Below are positions 16,371 through 23,589 of a stretch of 31,104 nucleotides of DNA, piece after piece; positions within the stretch are counted from its first letter, which is position 1; each line of letters begins with the position of its first letter. A program made the translations under genes and the position numbers. The notes below the pieces were generated by a model. The model saw nothing but the letters and a program-made list of their open reading frames with translations, made no database searches and was not told the origin of the DNA. This DNA comes from CAMDTE01 sp034679985 (GTDB lineage Bacteria > Bacteroidota > Bacteroidia > Flavobacteriales > Schleiferiaceae). Where the stretch lies: contig JAXITR010000022.1 in the NCBI GenBank assembly GCA_034679985.1, positions 1 through 31,104 on the forward strand, read 5' to 3'.

Positions 16371-16403
16371 TTGCATAATTCGCGGTTTCTGTTTATATAT
16401 TTG
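16371..16403 (+). promoter_or_regulatory. Promoter of the WYL regulator gene
   Basis: TTG at 16371-16373 and TATATTTG at 16396-16403, an exact TAnnTTTG match, with a 22-nt spacer. The ATG follows 7 nt after the box. It is one of the clearest Bacteroidota-type promoters in the window. Confidence 0.6.
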
Positions 16404-16410
16404 GAGGCCT

Positions 16411-17304
16411 ATGTCAATGGATTATCAATACCTGGAAATGCTGGTGGCGGCGATGCGTCGGGCCCAAGGAGCGGACATGAAGGAGCTCCTGTATGTGGCG
16501 GCGAAGTACACCGGAAAGAACGTTTCCAAGAAAAGTTTGGAGCGCCACCTGCGCATGCTTCGGGAGAAACACTTGCTCCGGATTGAGGTGCGGAAATACC
16601 GCTATTATGTAGAGCAGGATTTCAACATGAATCGGTTTTTGGCGGCGTCGGTCAACAACCAATTTGCGGAAATGGTACAGGTCAAAGGACAGGAGGTTCC
16701 GGTGTTTGATTTGGGGTACTTCAATTTGGGCCACCAAGGGTTTTACATGAAGGACGTCATCTCCGCGCTGAAGCAATCCCGACGGATGGAGATTGAGTAC
16801 AAGTCCCTGGCTTCCAACATCTCCAAGCGTCGGATGGTGGAGCCCATGTTCATTCGTTGGTACGCCAGCCAGTGGTATTTGTTTGCGCGGGACTGCGGAT
16901 TGGGACCGGACGAACCCCCACGCGCGTTCCGTCTGGACTGCATCCGGGATGTGCGTTTGGAAGAGCCTTTTGTGGCGCGGCCCGAAGATGCTCCGGGGGT
17001 TTTTGGACGTCGGTTTATTGGGGTATCTGGCCACGATGCCGACGCACAAGAAGTGGTACTGCACGTGGACGCTCCCGGTTACCGTTGGCTTCAAGCGACG
17101 GTTGATTTTGAACAATTGGACGTGCGCGCAATCCCTTTGGAGGCACCGCGCGGCTGGGTGGAATTGCACTGGACCATTGATCCCAATGCCGAGTTTATGG
17201 AGCTGCTGATGCGCTTGCGGAATTCCTTCCGAATCATGGCGCCGAATTCCCTTAAAAAGCAGTACAAGAAAAGATTGTTGGAATTGTTGAAGGCAATCGA
17301 TTAA
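16411..17304 (+). CDS. WYL-domain transcriptional regulator
   Basis: 297 residues. The N-terminus (about 4-70) looks like a winged-helix DNA-binding domain (MLVAAMRRAQGADMKELLYV, KSLERHLRMLREKHLLRIEV, then a basic wing RKYRYYV). The middle carries the WYL domain: W155-Y156-L157 in RWYASQWYLFARD and the conserved R-x-F-R-L-D-x-I at 171-178. The C-terminal WCX-like region ends with a helical tail (LKKQYKKRLLELLKAID). WYL proteins sense nucleic acid or nucleotide ligands and often govern phage-defence or DNA-damage genes. It sits directly before the AAA+-protease gene, and the upstream regions of both carry the same inverted repeat, so it probably regulates itself and that gene. Confidence 0.9.
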   Translation: MSMDYQYLEMLVAAMRRAQGADMKELLYVAAKYTGKNVSKKSLERHLRMLREKHLLRIEVRKYRYYVEQDFNMNRFLAASVNNQFAEMVQVKGQEVPVFDLGYFNLGHQGFYMKDVISALKQSRRMEIEYKSLASNISKRRMVEPMFIRWYASQWYLFARDCGLGPDEPPRAFRLDCIRDVRLEEPFVARPEDAPGVFGRRFIGVSGHDADAQEVVLHVDAPGYRWLQATVDFEQLDVRAIPLEAPRGWVELHWTIDPNAEFMELLMRLRNSFRIMAPNSLKKQYKKRLLELLKAID

Positions 17305-17310
17305 AACGTT

Positions 17311-17337
17311 TACCTCCCCCACTATTTGAGGGAGGTA
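17311..17337. promoter_or_regulatory. Inverted repeat before the AAA+-protease gene (candidate operator, copy 2)
   Basis: TACCTCCC and GGGAGGTA form a perfect 8-bp inverted repeat. Within it ACCTCC-N13-GGAGGT has the same spacing as the copy at 16313 and a related spacer (CCCACTATTTGAG). It sits 7 nt after the WYL stop and 36 nt before the next ATG. A -7-like GAGCTTTG follows at 17344-17351. A hairpin terminator for the WYL gene is the alternative, but there is no T-run and the sequence match to copy 1 favours an operator. Confidence 0.5.
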
Positions 17338-17372
17338 CTATCGGAGCTTTGTAGAGTTAAAACACCAACCTT

Positions 17373-19388
17373 ATGAAAGACCAAATTCAAGCGCAGCGCG
17401 CACGGCTTCGTCGTGCCCAAGAATTACTCAAGTCCGAATTTGTCGGGCTCGATGCCATCATCGATTCGTTGATTGATGGGGTTACCGCGTGGGCCTGCAT
17501 GCCGGAGGCCCAACAGCGTCCCACGATTATTGGGTTGTGGGGGTTGACCGGAGTCGGCAAAAGTTCTTTGATCAAGCGCTTGGCGCACCACATGGATTGG
17601 ACTTCGCGGCTGAGCATTTTGGACAGCGGGGAGATGAAAGTCTCCAGCAGTCTCAGCACCCGGCTTTCGCAACTGGCCGAAGACGGAAAACTCAATGCAC
17701 CCATTTTCTTGCTGGACGAATTCCAGCGCGGGTTCACGGTGGAAGAGGGCAAAGAAGTGTACGGCGAAGGGTTGCTTTGGGAGTGGCTGGACACAGGCAA
17801 GATGACGGACACCTCGCACATCCACAATTTGGCGTACGCCTTTCAAGAAGTACGCAAATTGCGCCAATGCGTGGAGATGGGGGTAGGAGTAGAGAAGGGG
17901 CGCGTGGTGTCTGGAGAGAAGCTGTACCAGAGCATCATGGAAGACCGGGACTACGATTTGCTGGGCGACTTGTTGATTGGGGAAGGCCGGGAGCGCAAAG
18001 AGCGCAAGCCGTTTTTTGTGAAGTTCCGCACGTTGGAGTTCATCGCAGATCAAAACCCACGCAAATGGAGCACCGCGTTCACCTTGTACCAGGCGTTGTG
18101 CAGCTGCCCGGACGGAGCGTCCATGGTGGATCTGCTGGAAGACGAAATTCGGGAGTTGTTGGCCCCGCGGGTGTACGATACGCACAATGCGCTGGTGTTT
18201 GTTGCCGGTAATTTGGACGACGCCTACGACATGGCCTTTGACGTGGAGGTGGATTCGGATGCCGACATCATGAAGTCTCAGAGTCAGGCCATCGGACTTC
18301 CGGAGATCAAGTCTGCCCTTCTGCGGCGTTACCGCCCGGAGCAAATTGCGCGCTTGGGCAATCGACACCTGATTTACCCGGCGTTTGGCCGCAAGGAGTA
18401 CGAGGAGATCATTGCGCGCACCGCACAAGAGGTTTTGAGCCGCCACGGGGCGTCGTACGGATTCGCACTGGAGGCCAGCCCAAGCCTGTTGTCCATTGTT
18501 TACCAAGAAGGAGTGGCTCCCGCACAAGGGGTTCGTCCGGTTTTGAGCACGGTGGACCAGCTGATCACTTCCCGCCTTCCGGCCATTTATTTGTCTGCCT
18601 GTGAGCTGGACGAAGCGGTGGACCGGGTGGTGTTGGAAGGCTCTTCAACAGGAGTTATGGAGACCAAGTTTTACCGCGGCGGACGTCTTTTGGGAACGAC
18701 GTCGGACCGGGTAGTGCTGTTGAACCAGAAAGCCCGCGAGCAAAAAACGCCTGCAACGCGGGCGGTGATCAGTGTGCACGAGGCCGGCCATGCCTTGGTT
18801 CAATTGCTGCGCACCGGAGTTTTCCCAACCCGCCTTACCAGTGTTACGGCCAATCGTTCGTTGCTGGGGTATTCCGCCACGCGTCGGGAGTCCGGGGTAA
18901 AAGTGCGCACGGCTCAAGACGAATTCGTAAATATGGAGGTGCTTTTTGGCGGATTGGTGGCGGAGGAAGTGTTGTTTGGCAAGGAACAAGCCACGGCCGG
19001 CTCCGGGGACGATATCCTACAAGCCACCCGCTCGGCGGGCTTGATGATCAAAAAGCGCGGGCAAGGCAGCGTCTATTACCACGGCGACCACCAAGCGTCC
19101 GAGTGCGAATGGTCGGTAAAAGCGGAAGATGCGAAGCTGGATCGGGAGGTTGCCGACACTTTAGCAAAGGCCCACGCGTCTGCACGCCAATTACTCGATG
19201 AGCACAAGTCCACGTTGGTGGCCCTTTCCCACGAGCTTTATGTGCGGGGGACCCTGACGGAGGAAGATTTGCGCGCGTATTGGGTTCAGGAATTGGGATT
19301 GGCCCTTCCGGAAGTCCAGGTTCAAGACTTTGATGCGGTGCTGGAGGCCGCGTTCCAACAGCACCACGGTCTTCGGCGCGTGGGTTGA
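17373..19388 (+). CDS. Clp-type AAA+ ATPase fused to an FtsH-type (M41) zinc protease domain
   Basis: 671 residues with no membrane segment. Residues 20-400 form an AAA+ module of Clp/HslU type: Walker A GLTGVGKSS (57-65), Walker B IFLLDE (111-116), sensor-1 N280 (VFVAGN), an arginine-finger-like RRYRPEQIARLG (318-329), and a ClpB-like small C-domain with GVRPV (386-390). Residues 455-660 form an M41 protease domain: HEAGH at 469-473 gives H469, E470 and H473, and TAGSGDDILQAT supplies the third zinc ligand, D547, as in FtsH. True FtsH has an N-terminal transmembrane region and an FtsH-type AAA domain; both are missing, so this is a different fusion, a soluble one-chain ATP-dependent zinc protease. 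It follows the WYL gene after 68 nt, and a strong hairpin follows its stop. Confidence 0.88.
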   Translation: MKDQIQAQRARLRRAQELLKSEFVGLDAIIDSLIDGVTAWACMPEAQQRPTIIGLWGLTGVGKSSLIKRLAHHMDWTSRLSILDSGEMKVSSSLSTRLSQLAEDGKLNAPIFLLDEFQRGFTVEEGKEVYGEGLLWEWLDTGKMTDTSHIHNLAYAFQEVRKLRQCVEMGVGVEKGRVVSGEKLYQSIMEDRDYDLLGDLLIGEGRERKERKPFFVKFRTLEFIADQNPRKWSTAFTLYQALCSCPDGASMVDLLEDEIRELLAPRVYDTHNALVFVAGNLDDAYDMAFDVEVDSDADIMKSQSQAIGLPEIKSALLRRYRPEQIARLGNRHLIYPAFGRKEYEEIIARTAQEVLSRHGASYGFALEASPSLLSIVYQEGVAPAQGVRPVLSTVDQLITSRLPAIYLSACELDEAVDRVVLEGSSTGVMETKFYRGGRLLGTTSDRVVLLNQKAREQKTPATRAVISVHEAGHALVQLLRTGVFPTRLTSVTANRSLLGYSATRRESGVKVRTAQDEFVNMEVLFGGLVAEEVLFGKEQATAGSGDDILQATRSAGLMIKKRGQGSVYYHGDHQASECEWSVKAEDAKLDREVADTLAKAHASARQLLDEHKSTLVALSHELYVRGTLTEEDLRAYWVQELGLALPEVQVQDFDAVLEAAFQQHHGLRRVG

Positions 19389-19398
19389 GGTGGGTGGG

Positions 19399-19424
19399 TC
19401 CGCGCCGGCTCTGGCCGGCGCGGA
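19399..19424 (+). terminator. Strong hairpin after the AAA+-protease gene
   Basis: A perfect 11-bp GC-rich stem TCCGCGCCGGC/GCCGGCGCGGA with a TCTG loop, 11 nt past the stop codon, followed by a weak T-rich stretch (ACTATTCTTGTTC). It probably ends the WYL/AAA+-protease transcript and separates it from the DUF2130 gene. Confidence 0.7.
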
Positions 19425-19545
19425 ACTATTCTTGTTCACCCGCAGCATTGACGGTCGCATGGAGGATAATCCGGTGATTCTTGTAACCATTGGAGTCTCA
19501 GAAGTCTGTAAAATCATCGTCCAAAAACGAGAGGAAAAGACTACA

Positions 19546-19574
19546 TTGTTGTCCGTCTAAAATGTATTTATTTG
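19546..19574 (+). promoter_or_regulatory. Possible promoter of the DUF2130 gene
   Basis: TTG at 19546-19548, an 18-nt spacer, and TTTATTTG at 19567-19574 (one mismatch to TAnnTTTG), about 35 nt before the ATG. The region between the upstream hairpin and this site shows only a doubtful 33-codon frame. Confidence 0.3.
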
Positions 19575-19608
19575 AATCATCTATTTACCAACTAATTTCT
19601 CCAAACCA

Positions 19609-20862
19609 ATGAACGAAATCACCTGCCCCCACTGCACCAAATCTTTTAAGTTGGACGATGCCGGATACGCCGACATCTTGCGCCAAGTTCGCGATCATCA
19701 GTTCCAAATTGAATTGGAGAAACGCGAGGCGGAGATGGAACGCCAGCGGCTTGATGCCTTGAAGTTGGCGGAGTCTCAAGCCAATGAAAAGCTGCAGGTT
19801 GCATTGAGCGCCAAGGAACGCGAACTTGCGGAGGAGCGGGCGAAAGCCGAACGCGAGTTGGGCCAATTAAAGTCGCAATTGGACAGTTTTGAACTGCAAA
19901 AATCTCTAGCCCTGAAGGATGCGGTTTCCGGATTGGAACAGGAACGCAACCGGCTGGCTTTTGAATTGGCGTCGGAGCGCCAAATGAAGGAAATGGAGGT
20001 CAACAATCTGAAGGCAACCCACCAAGAGAAGTTGCGTTCGGAATTGGAGCGCAAAGACAACGAGCTTCAGATGAAGGACGAGGCCATTGAGCGTTTGCGG
20101 GACTTTAGAACCCGACTGTCCACGAAAATGGTTGGGGAGTCGTTGGAGCAGCATTGCGAGATTGAATTCAACAAGATCCGGACAACTGCTTTTGGTAAGA
20201 ATGTGAAGTTTGAGAAGGATAACGATGCGTCGGGCGGAACCAAAGGCGACTTCATCTACCGCGAATGGGACGACAACGGCGTGGAGCTCATTTCCATCAT
20301 GTTTGAGATGAAGAACGAGCAAGAGCAGTCTACCACCAAAAAGAAGAATTCGGATTTCTTCAAGAAATTAGACGACGACCGCACCAAGAAAAAGTGCGAG
20401 TACGCGGTGCTGGTTTCACTTTTGGAAATGGACAACGAGTTGTACAATTCCGGCATTACCGACGTGTCGTTTCACCACGACAAAATGTACGTCGTTCGTC
20501 CGCAGTCGTTTATACCCATCATTACCCTGTTGCGGAATGCTGCCCGCAACTCGTTGCAGTACCGGATGGAGTTGGAGAACATGCGCGCACAGAATATCGA
20601 CATCACGCAATTTGAAGATCGCTTGAACGAGTTCCGGGAGGGATTTGCCCGCAATTTTGATTTGGCCAGCAAAAAATTCAAGGCAGCCGTAGACGGTATT
20701 GATAAAACCATCGATCAGCTCACCAAAGTGAAGGAAAACCTGCTCAATTCGGAGAATAACTTGCGCTTGGCCAACAACAAAGCCGACGAATTGACAGTCA
20801 AGAAATTGACCCGGGGAAACCCAACCATGACGCAAAAATTCGCGGAATTGGGGTCGAAGTGA
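19609..20862 (+). CDS. DUF2130 family coiled-coil protein, nuclease-like
   Basis: 417 residues. The N-terminus has one CPHC pair (C6, C9), then a long charged coiled coil (about 30-165, rich in Glu/Lys/Gln heptads). The conserved DUF2130 region follows (about 170-330) with GESLEQHCEIEFN, KGDFIYREWDD and ISIMFEMKNE. The D214 ... E233-x-K235 arrangement is that of a PD-(D/E)xK nuclease core, so DNA cleavage is possible, but this is inference. A second coiled coil covers about 340-395. The function of DUF2130 proteins is not established. It lies between the AAA+-protease and the membrane cassette on the same strand, with a hairpin before it and a short gap after it. Confidence 0.85.
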   Translation: MNEITCPHCTKSFKLDDAGYADILRQVRDHQFQIELEKREAEMERQRLDALKLAESQANEKLQVALSAKERELAEERAKAERELGQLKSQLDSFELQKSLALKDAVSGLEQERNRLAFELASERQMKEMEVNNLKATHQEKLRSELERKDNELQMKDEAIERLRDFRTRLSTKMVGESLEQHCEIEFNKIRTTAFGKNVKFEKDNDASGGTKGDFIYREWDDNGVELISIMFEMKNEQEQSTTKKKNSDFFKKLDDDRTKKKCEYAVLVSLLEMDNELYNSGITDVSFHHDKMYVVRPQSFIPIITLLRNAARNSLQYRMELENMRAQNIDITQFEDRLNEFREGFARNFDLASKKFKAAVDGIDKTIDQLTKVKENLLNSENNLRLANNKADELTVKKLTRGNPTMTQKFAELGSK

Positions 20863-20909
20863 GGGCTGGGAACGTTTGATTGAGACAAGGTTAAAAGCGC
20901 GGAATTGAT

Positions 20910-21512
20910 TTGAGTTTCCTATCTTTCCAAAACCAAACCGAACACCAAGTTTTCGTGCAAAAACCCCAACGCTGGCCCATTGAGCTGGACGTCCCTGCCC
21001 ACACCTGGGCATGGGTGCGGAATGCGGTTATGGAACAGGATCGTTCTGTTCAACCCGTTCGGCGCGGTTTTTTTGCGGTTTTTTACCGAAATGCAAGCAA
21101 AAGAAAAAGCACATCGCGTTGGATTTTTGCTTCCAAACGAATTTGGTTGGGGCCACCCTCGCAAGGCGAAACCCGTGTTTTTTGGATCCGTTGGAAGGCC
21201 TTTACCTTGGGGTATACGCAATTGGATTACCCAATGGCCGCACAACCCATTCGACCAAGGTTGACTCGGTTTTACCCGTGGAAGCTTGAGATCGACGCAC
21301 CTACATTTTCTCCAATTTCTGGAATACAACCCACCTTTTCCTCTCCCGAAGTAACGAATCCCTCCATCGGCTATTCGGGAGTGAATCTGGATCGAGCATC
21401 CCTTCGGCAAGAGCCCGTTTGCACTTTGCCGGTTGAAGACTGGACGAGCATCCGAAAAAGTCAACTAAAACCTTCAGAACAAAAGCACTATGAATCACTC
21501 GGACTACTTTAA
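20910..21512 (+). CDS. Trp-rich hypothetical protein, first gene of the membrane cassette
   Basis: Up to 200 residues; not a family I recognise. Codon use in this frame resembles the neighbours, and it overlaps the next start by 23 nt, so I think it is real. The segment RWPIELDVPAHTWAW, the IWLGPPSQGET stretch and FWIRWKAF make it unusually Trp/Arg/Pro-rich, with no signal peptide or membrane helix. The start is unresolved: the longest frame begins with TTG at 20910, but a promoter-like TATCTTTC (20920-20927) lies inside it, so the in-frame GTG at 20955 (185 residues) may be the true start. Other frames in the same stretch are shorter and less convincing. Its role must be inferred from the cassette it heads. 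Confidence 0.6.
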   Translation: MSFLSFQNQTEHQVFVQKPQRWPIELDVPAHTWAWVRNAVMEQDRSVQPVRRGFFAVFYRNASKRKSTSRWIFASKRIWLGPPSQGETRVFWIRWKAFTLGYTQLDYPMAAQPIRPRLTRFYPWKLEIDAPTFSPISGIQPTFSSPEVTNPSIGYSGVNLDRASLRQEPVCTLPVEDWTSIRKSQLKPSEQKHYESLGLL

Positions 21513-22731
21513 CGGCCACGACCCCAAGAGCATTAGTTGGTTTACCCGCTTTCTTTGGTGGTGCGCCGGAGCAGATACCTATTTTCTGTTGCGCTCCCCC
21601 AAGCAAGACCGCGTGAAGTATGCGGGGATCGGGGGCATCGTATTGGCGACGGGAGCATTGGCTATGGCTTCCGGAGGCTTTGCCTTTTCCACGGCATTCG
21701 GACCTAAGGGTATGGCCGGTTCAGCGGAGTCTGCGAGTATGGTTTTTCTGATTGCAACTGCCCTTTTTGCTGTGGCATGGGGCATCATGATTTTTAATCT
21801 CGACCGCTTCATCGTTTCCAGTACCGGCAAAGGGGACGGTACGGACAGCATTACTTGGAAGGAATTCGGCCAAGCCATTCCGCGAATCATTATTGCTTTG
21901 ATTTTGGGCTTGACCATTTCTAAACCTTTGGAAATTAAAATTTTAGAAACGGAAATCAACGTTGAGTTGCGTAAAAAACAACAGGAAAAGTTGGCTGAAT
22001 TCAATGAAGCAACGAACAAGCGATTTCAGCAGGACATCGATCGAATTGATGCCGACCTAAAAAAACTGGAGACGGATCGCAACGTCCTGGTAGAGCGTCA
22101 AAAAGTTGCGGAAAAAGAGTACATCGATCAAATGCAAGGGCGTTCTGGGGCTGCCGGATTTGGGCCTCGCGCGAAGTTGTTGAAGGAGTTACAGGATGAG
22201 AAGCAGCGTTTGGTGGAAGCTTATGATGCCAAGACGAAAACGCAGGTAGACAATTTGAAAAAAATGCGGCAAAAGAAATTGGAAGAGTTGGACTATGAGC
22301 TCACCCATACCAATATGGAGCAGGCGCACAATTTGGACGGTTTGTTGGCGCGCATTGAAACCAGCCACGACCTCAGTCCGTTGATGGGTTGGATTTTAAC
22401 GTTGGTTTTCTTGTCCATTGAGATGGGTCCCATTTTCTTCAAAATGATGATGACCAAGGGGGCCTACGATTACATGGTGGAAAATTTCAATTTGAAACAG
22501 AACATTGAAAACGGAATCATCCGCGAAGAACACCTCTACGAGGGCAAGGATGGGGCTCTTTTGATGGAAAAATACCGCTATTTGCAGGTGGAGGCTATTC
22601 AAAAGGAAAAGGAGGATGCCTTGGCGGCCCAAAAGGAGTTAAGCGGACACATTGTGGGCAATTGGAAAAATGCCCAATTGAAGAAATTGGGGGATCGACC
22701 CGAAGATTTCTACAAAAGCGAGCAAGTTTAA
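21490..22731 (+). CDS. DUF4407 membrane protein with coiled coil
   Basis: 413 residues. There are three N-terminal transmembrane helices (about 43-66, 78-100, 122-143), a long charged coiled coil (about 150-265, rich in KKQQEKLAEF and LKKLETDRN type heptads), and a fourth helix (about 298-322) reading LSIEMGPIFFKMMM, which is the DUF4407 hallmark. A charged cytoplasmic tail follows. The coiled coil sits between helices 3 and 4, on one side of the membrane, and could reach partner proteins or the cell wall. No enzymatic motif is present. DUF4407 proteins have no settled function. It overlaps the upstream gene by 23 nt and is 3 nt from the next, so it is deep in an operon. Confidence 0.88.
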   Translation: MNHSDYFNGHDPKSISWFTRFLWWCAGADTYFLLRSPKQDRVKYAGIGGIVLATGALAMASGGFAFSTAFGPKGMAGSAESASMVFLIATALFAVAWGIMIFNLDRFIVSSTGKGDGTDSITWKEFGQAIPRIIIALILGLTISKPLEIKILETEINVELRKKQQEKLAEFNEATNKRFQQDIDRIDADLKKLETDRNVLVERQKVAEKEYIDQMQGRSGAAGFGPRAKLLKELQDEKQRLVEAYDAKTKTQVDNLKKMRQKKLEELDYELTHTNMEQAHNLDGLLARIETSHDLSPLMGWILTLVFLSIEMGPIFFKMMMTKGAYDYMVENFNLKQNIENGIIREEHLYEGKDGALLMEKYRYLQVEAIQKEKEDALAAQKELSGHIVGNWKNAQLKKLGDRPEDFYKSEQV

Positions 22732-22734
22732 ACC

Positions 22735-23589
22735 ATGAATTTTGGGGTTTTCGTCCTGGGTTTGGAAGAAAACCAAATCCAGCAGTGCAGCCAATTGGAA
22801 CGCAGCTTGTACAGCCAAGCGGGGATTGGATTTTGGGTGGTGGTGGTTCTGTCGGCTTTGGCCGGGGGATTGAATCTCTACTACATCAACGACTCATTCT
22901 ACTCGGTAGCCCTGGGCGCACTCTTGTTTCCGGTTTTGCTGGGCTTCTTGTACCGCATCTTGTTGATCAGCATCAAACGCCCATCCGGGTATTTTGCGTG
23001 GCCCAAATGGAAGCGATGGATTCCTGATTTAGGAACGGCAGTACGATTTTTAATACCATCCGTGATGTTGTTTCTGGTGGCCATGCCCATTGCTGCTTTG
23101 CTCCAACTTGATGCGGTGGAGCGCATTGCCGCGGAAAAACGTCAAGAACTCCGGGCATTGGCAAACGAATCGACGGCGGTAGCTGGATTTGCATCTGGGT
23201 ACAGCACTGATTTGGAAGCTGCGCAACACACCCACTATCCGGTTGCCGTGTATTCTGCCTTGATTCAAACGGGTACCACAAAAACCATCCTGTTGTTTGT
23301 TTTTGGAGCCTTGTTTTACCCGATCGCGCTGCTTTATTTGATTAAAATGCAAAGTCGGTTTACCTACCAGGATGCGGTCAACACAAACGTTGAAACCAAC
23401 GCCCGGGGTGCGTTTTCCGAGTGGGAGCAAGAAAGGGAGCTGGTGCTTCGGAAATGGGGTGCGGCGGCGGCCCCGCACAATTTGTGTTATGCGGATTACC
23501 CCATCAATGCCGTTAAAGCGGAAATATCTAAACCTTATGCCCCGGGAGATGCGGCAATAATTCGTGCTTTATGGCCTCAGAAAAGTTAA
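22735..23589 (+). CDS. Four-helix membrane protein of unknown family
   Basis: 284 residues, with four predicted transmembrane helices at about 29-50, 58-80, 103-126 and 182-203. A loop of about 55 residues lies between helices 3 and 4, and a charged C-terminal tail follows. The helix layout mirrors the DUF4407 protein encoded just before it, but the coiled coil between helices 3 and 4 is much shorter. The two may be distant relatives or partners in a membrane complex. No catalytic motif was found. Its end overlaps the next gene by 19 nt, so it is co-translated with the OmpA-domain protein. Confidence 0.82.
   Translation: MNFGVFVLGLEENQIQQCSQLERSLYSQAGIGFWVVVVLSALAGGLNLYYINDSFYSVALGALLFPVLLGFLYRILLISIKRPSGYFAWPKWKRWIPDLGTAVRFLIPSVMLFLVAMPIAALLQLDAVERIAAEKRQELRALANESTAVAGFASGYSTDLEAAQHTHYPVAVYSALIQTGTTKTILLFVFGALFYPIALLYLIKMQSRFTYQDAVNTNVETNARGAFSEWEQERELVLRKWGAAAAPHNLCYADYPINAVKAEISKPYAPGDAAIIRALWPQKS

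Noticed and set aside
19459..19560. A 33-codon frame (MEDNPVILVTIGVSEV...) between the AAA+-protease and DUF2130 genes
   Set aside because: Short, no start signal or partner evidence; kept only as a remote possibility for a small protein.
20416..21012. A 198-codon minus-strand frame opposite the DUF2130 gene end
   Set aside because: Antisense shadow of a well-supported gene with no family features.
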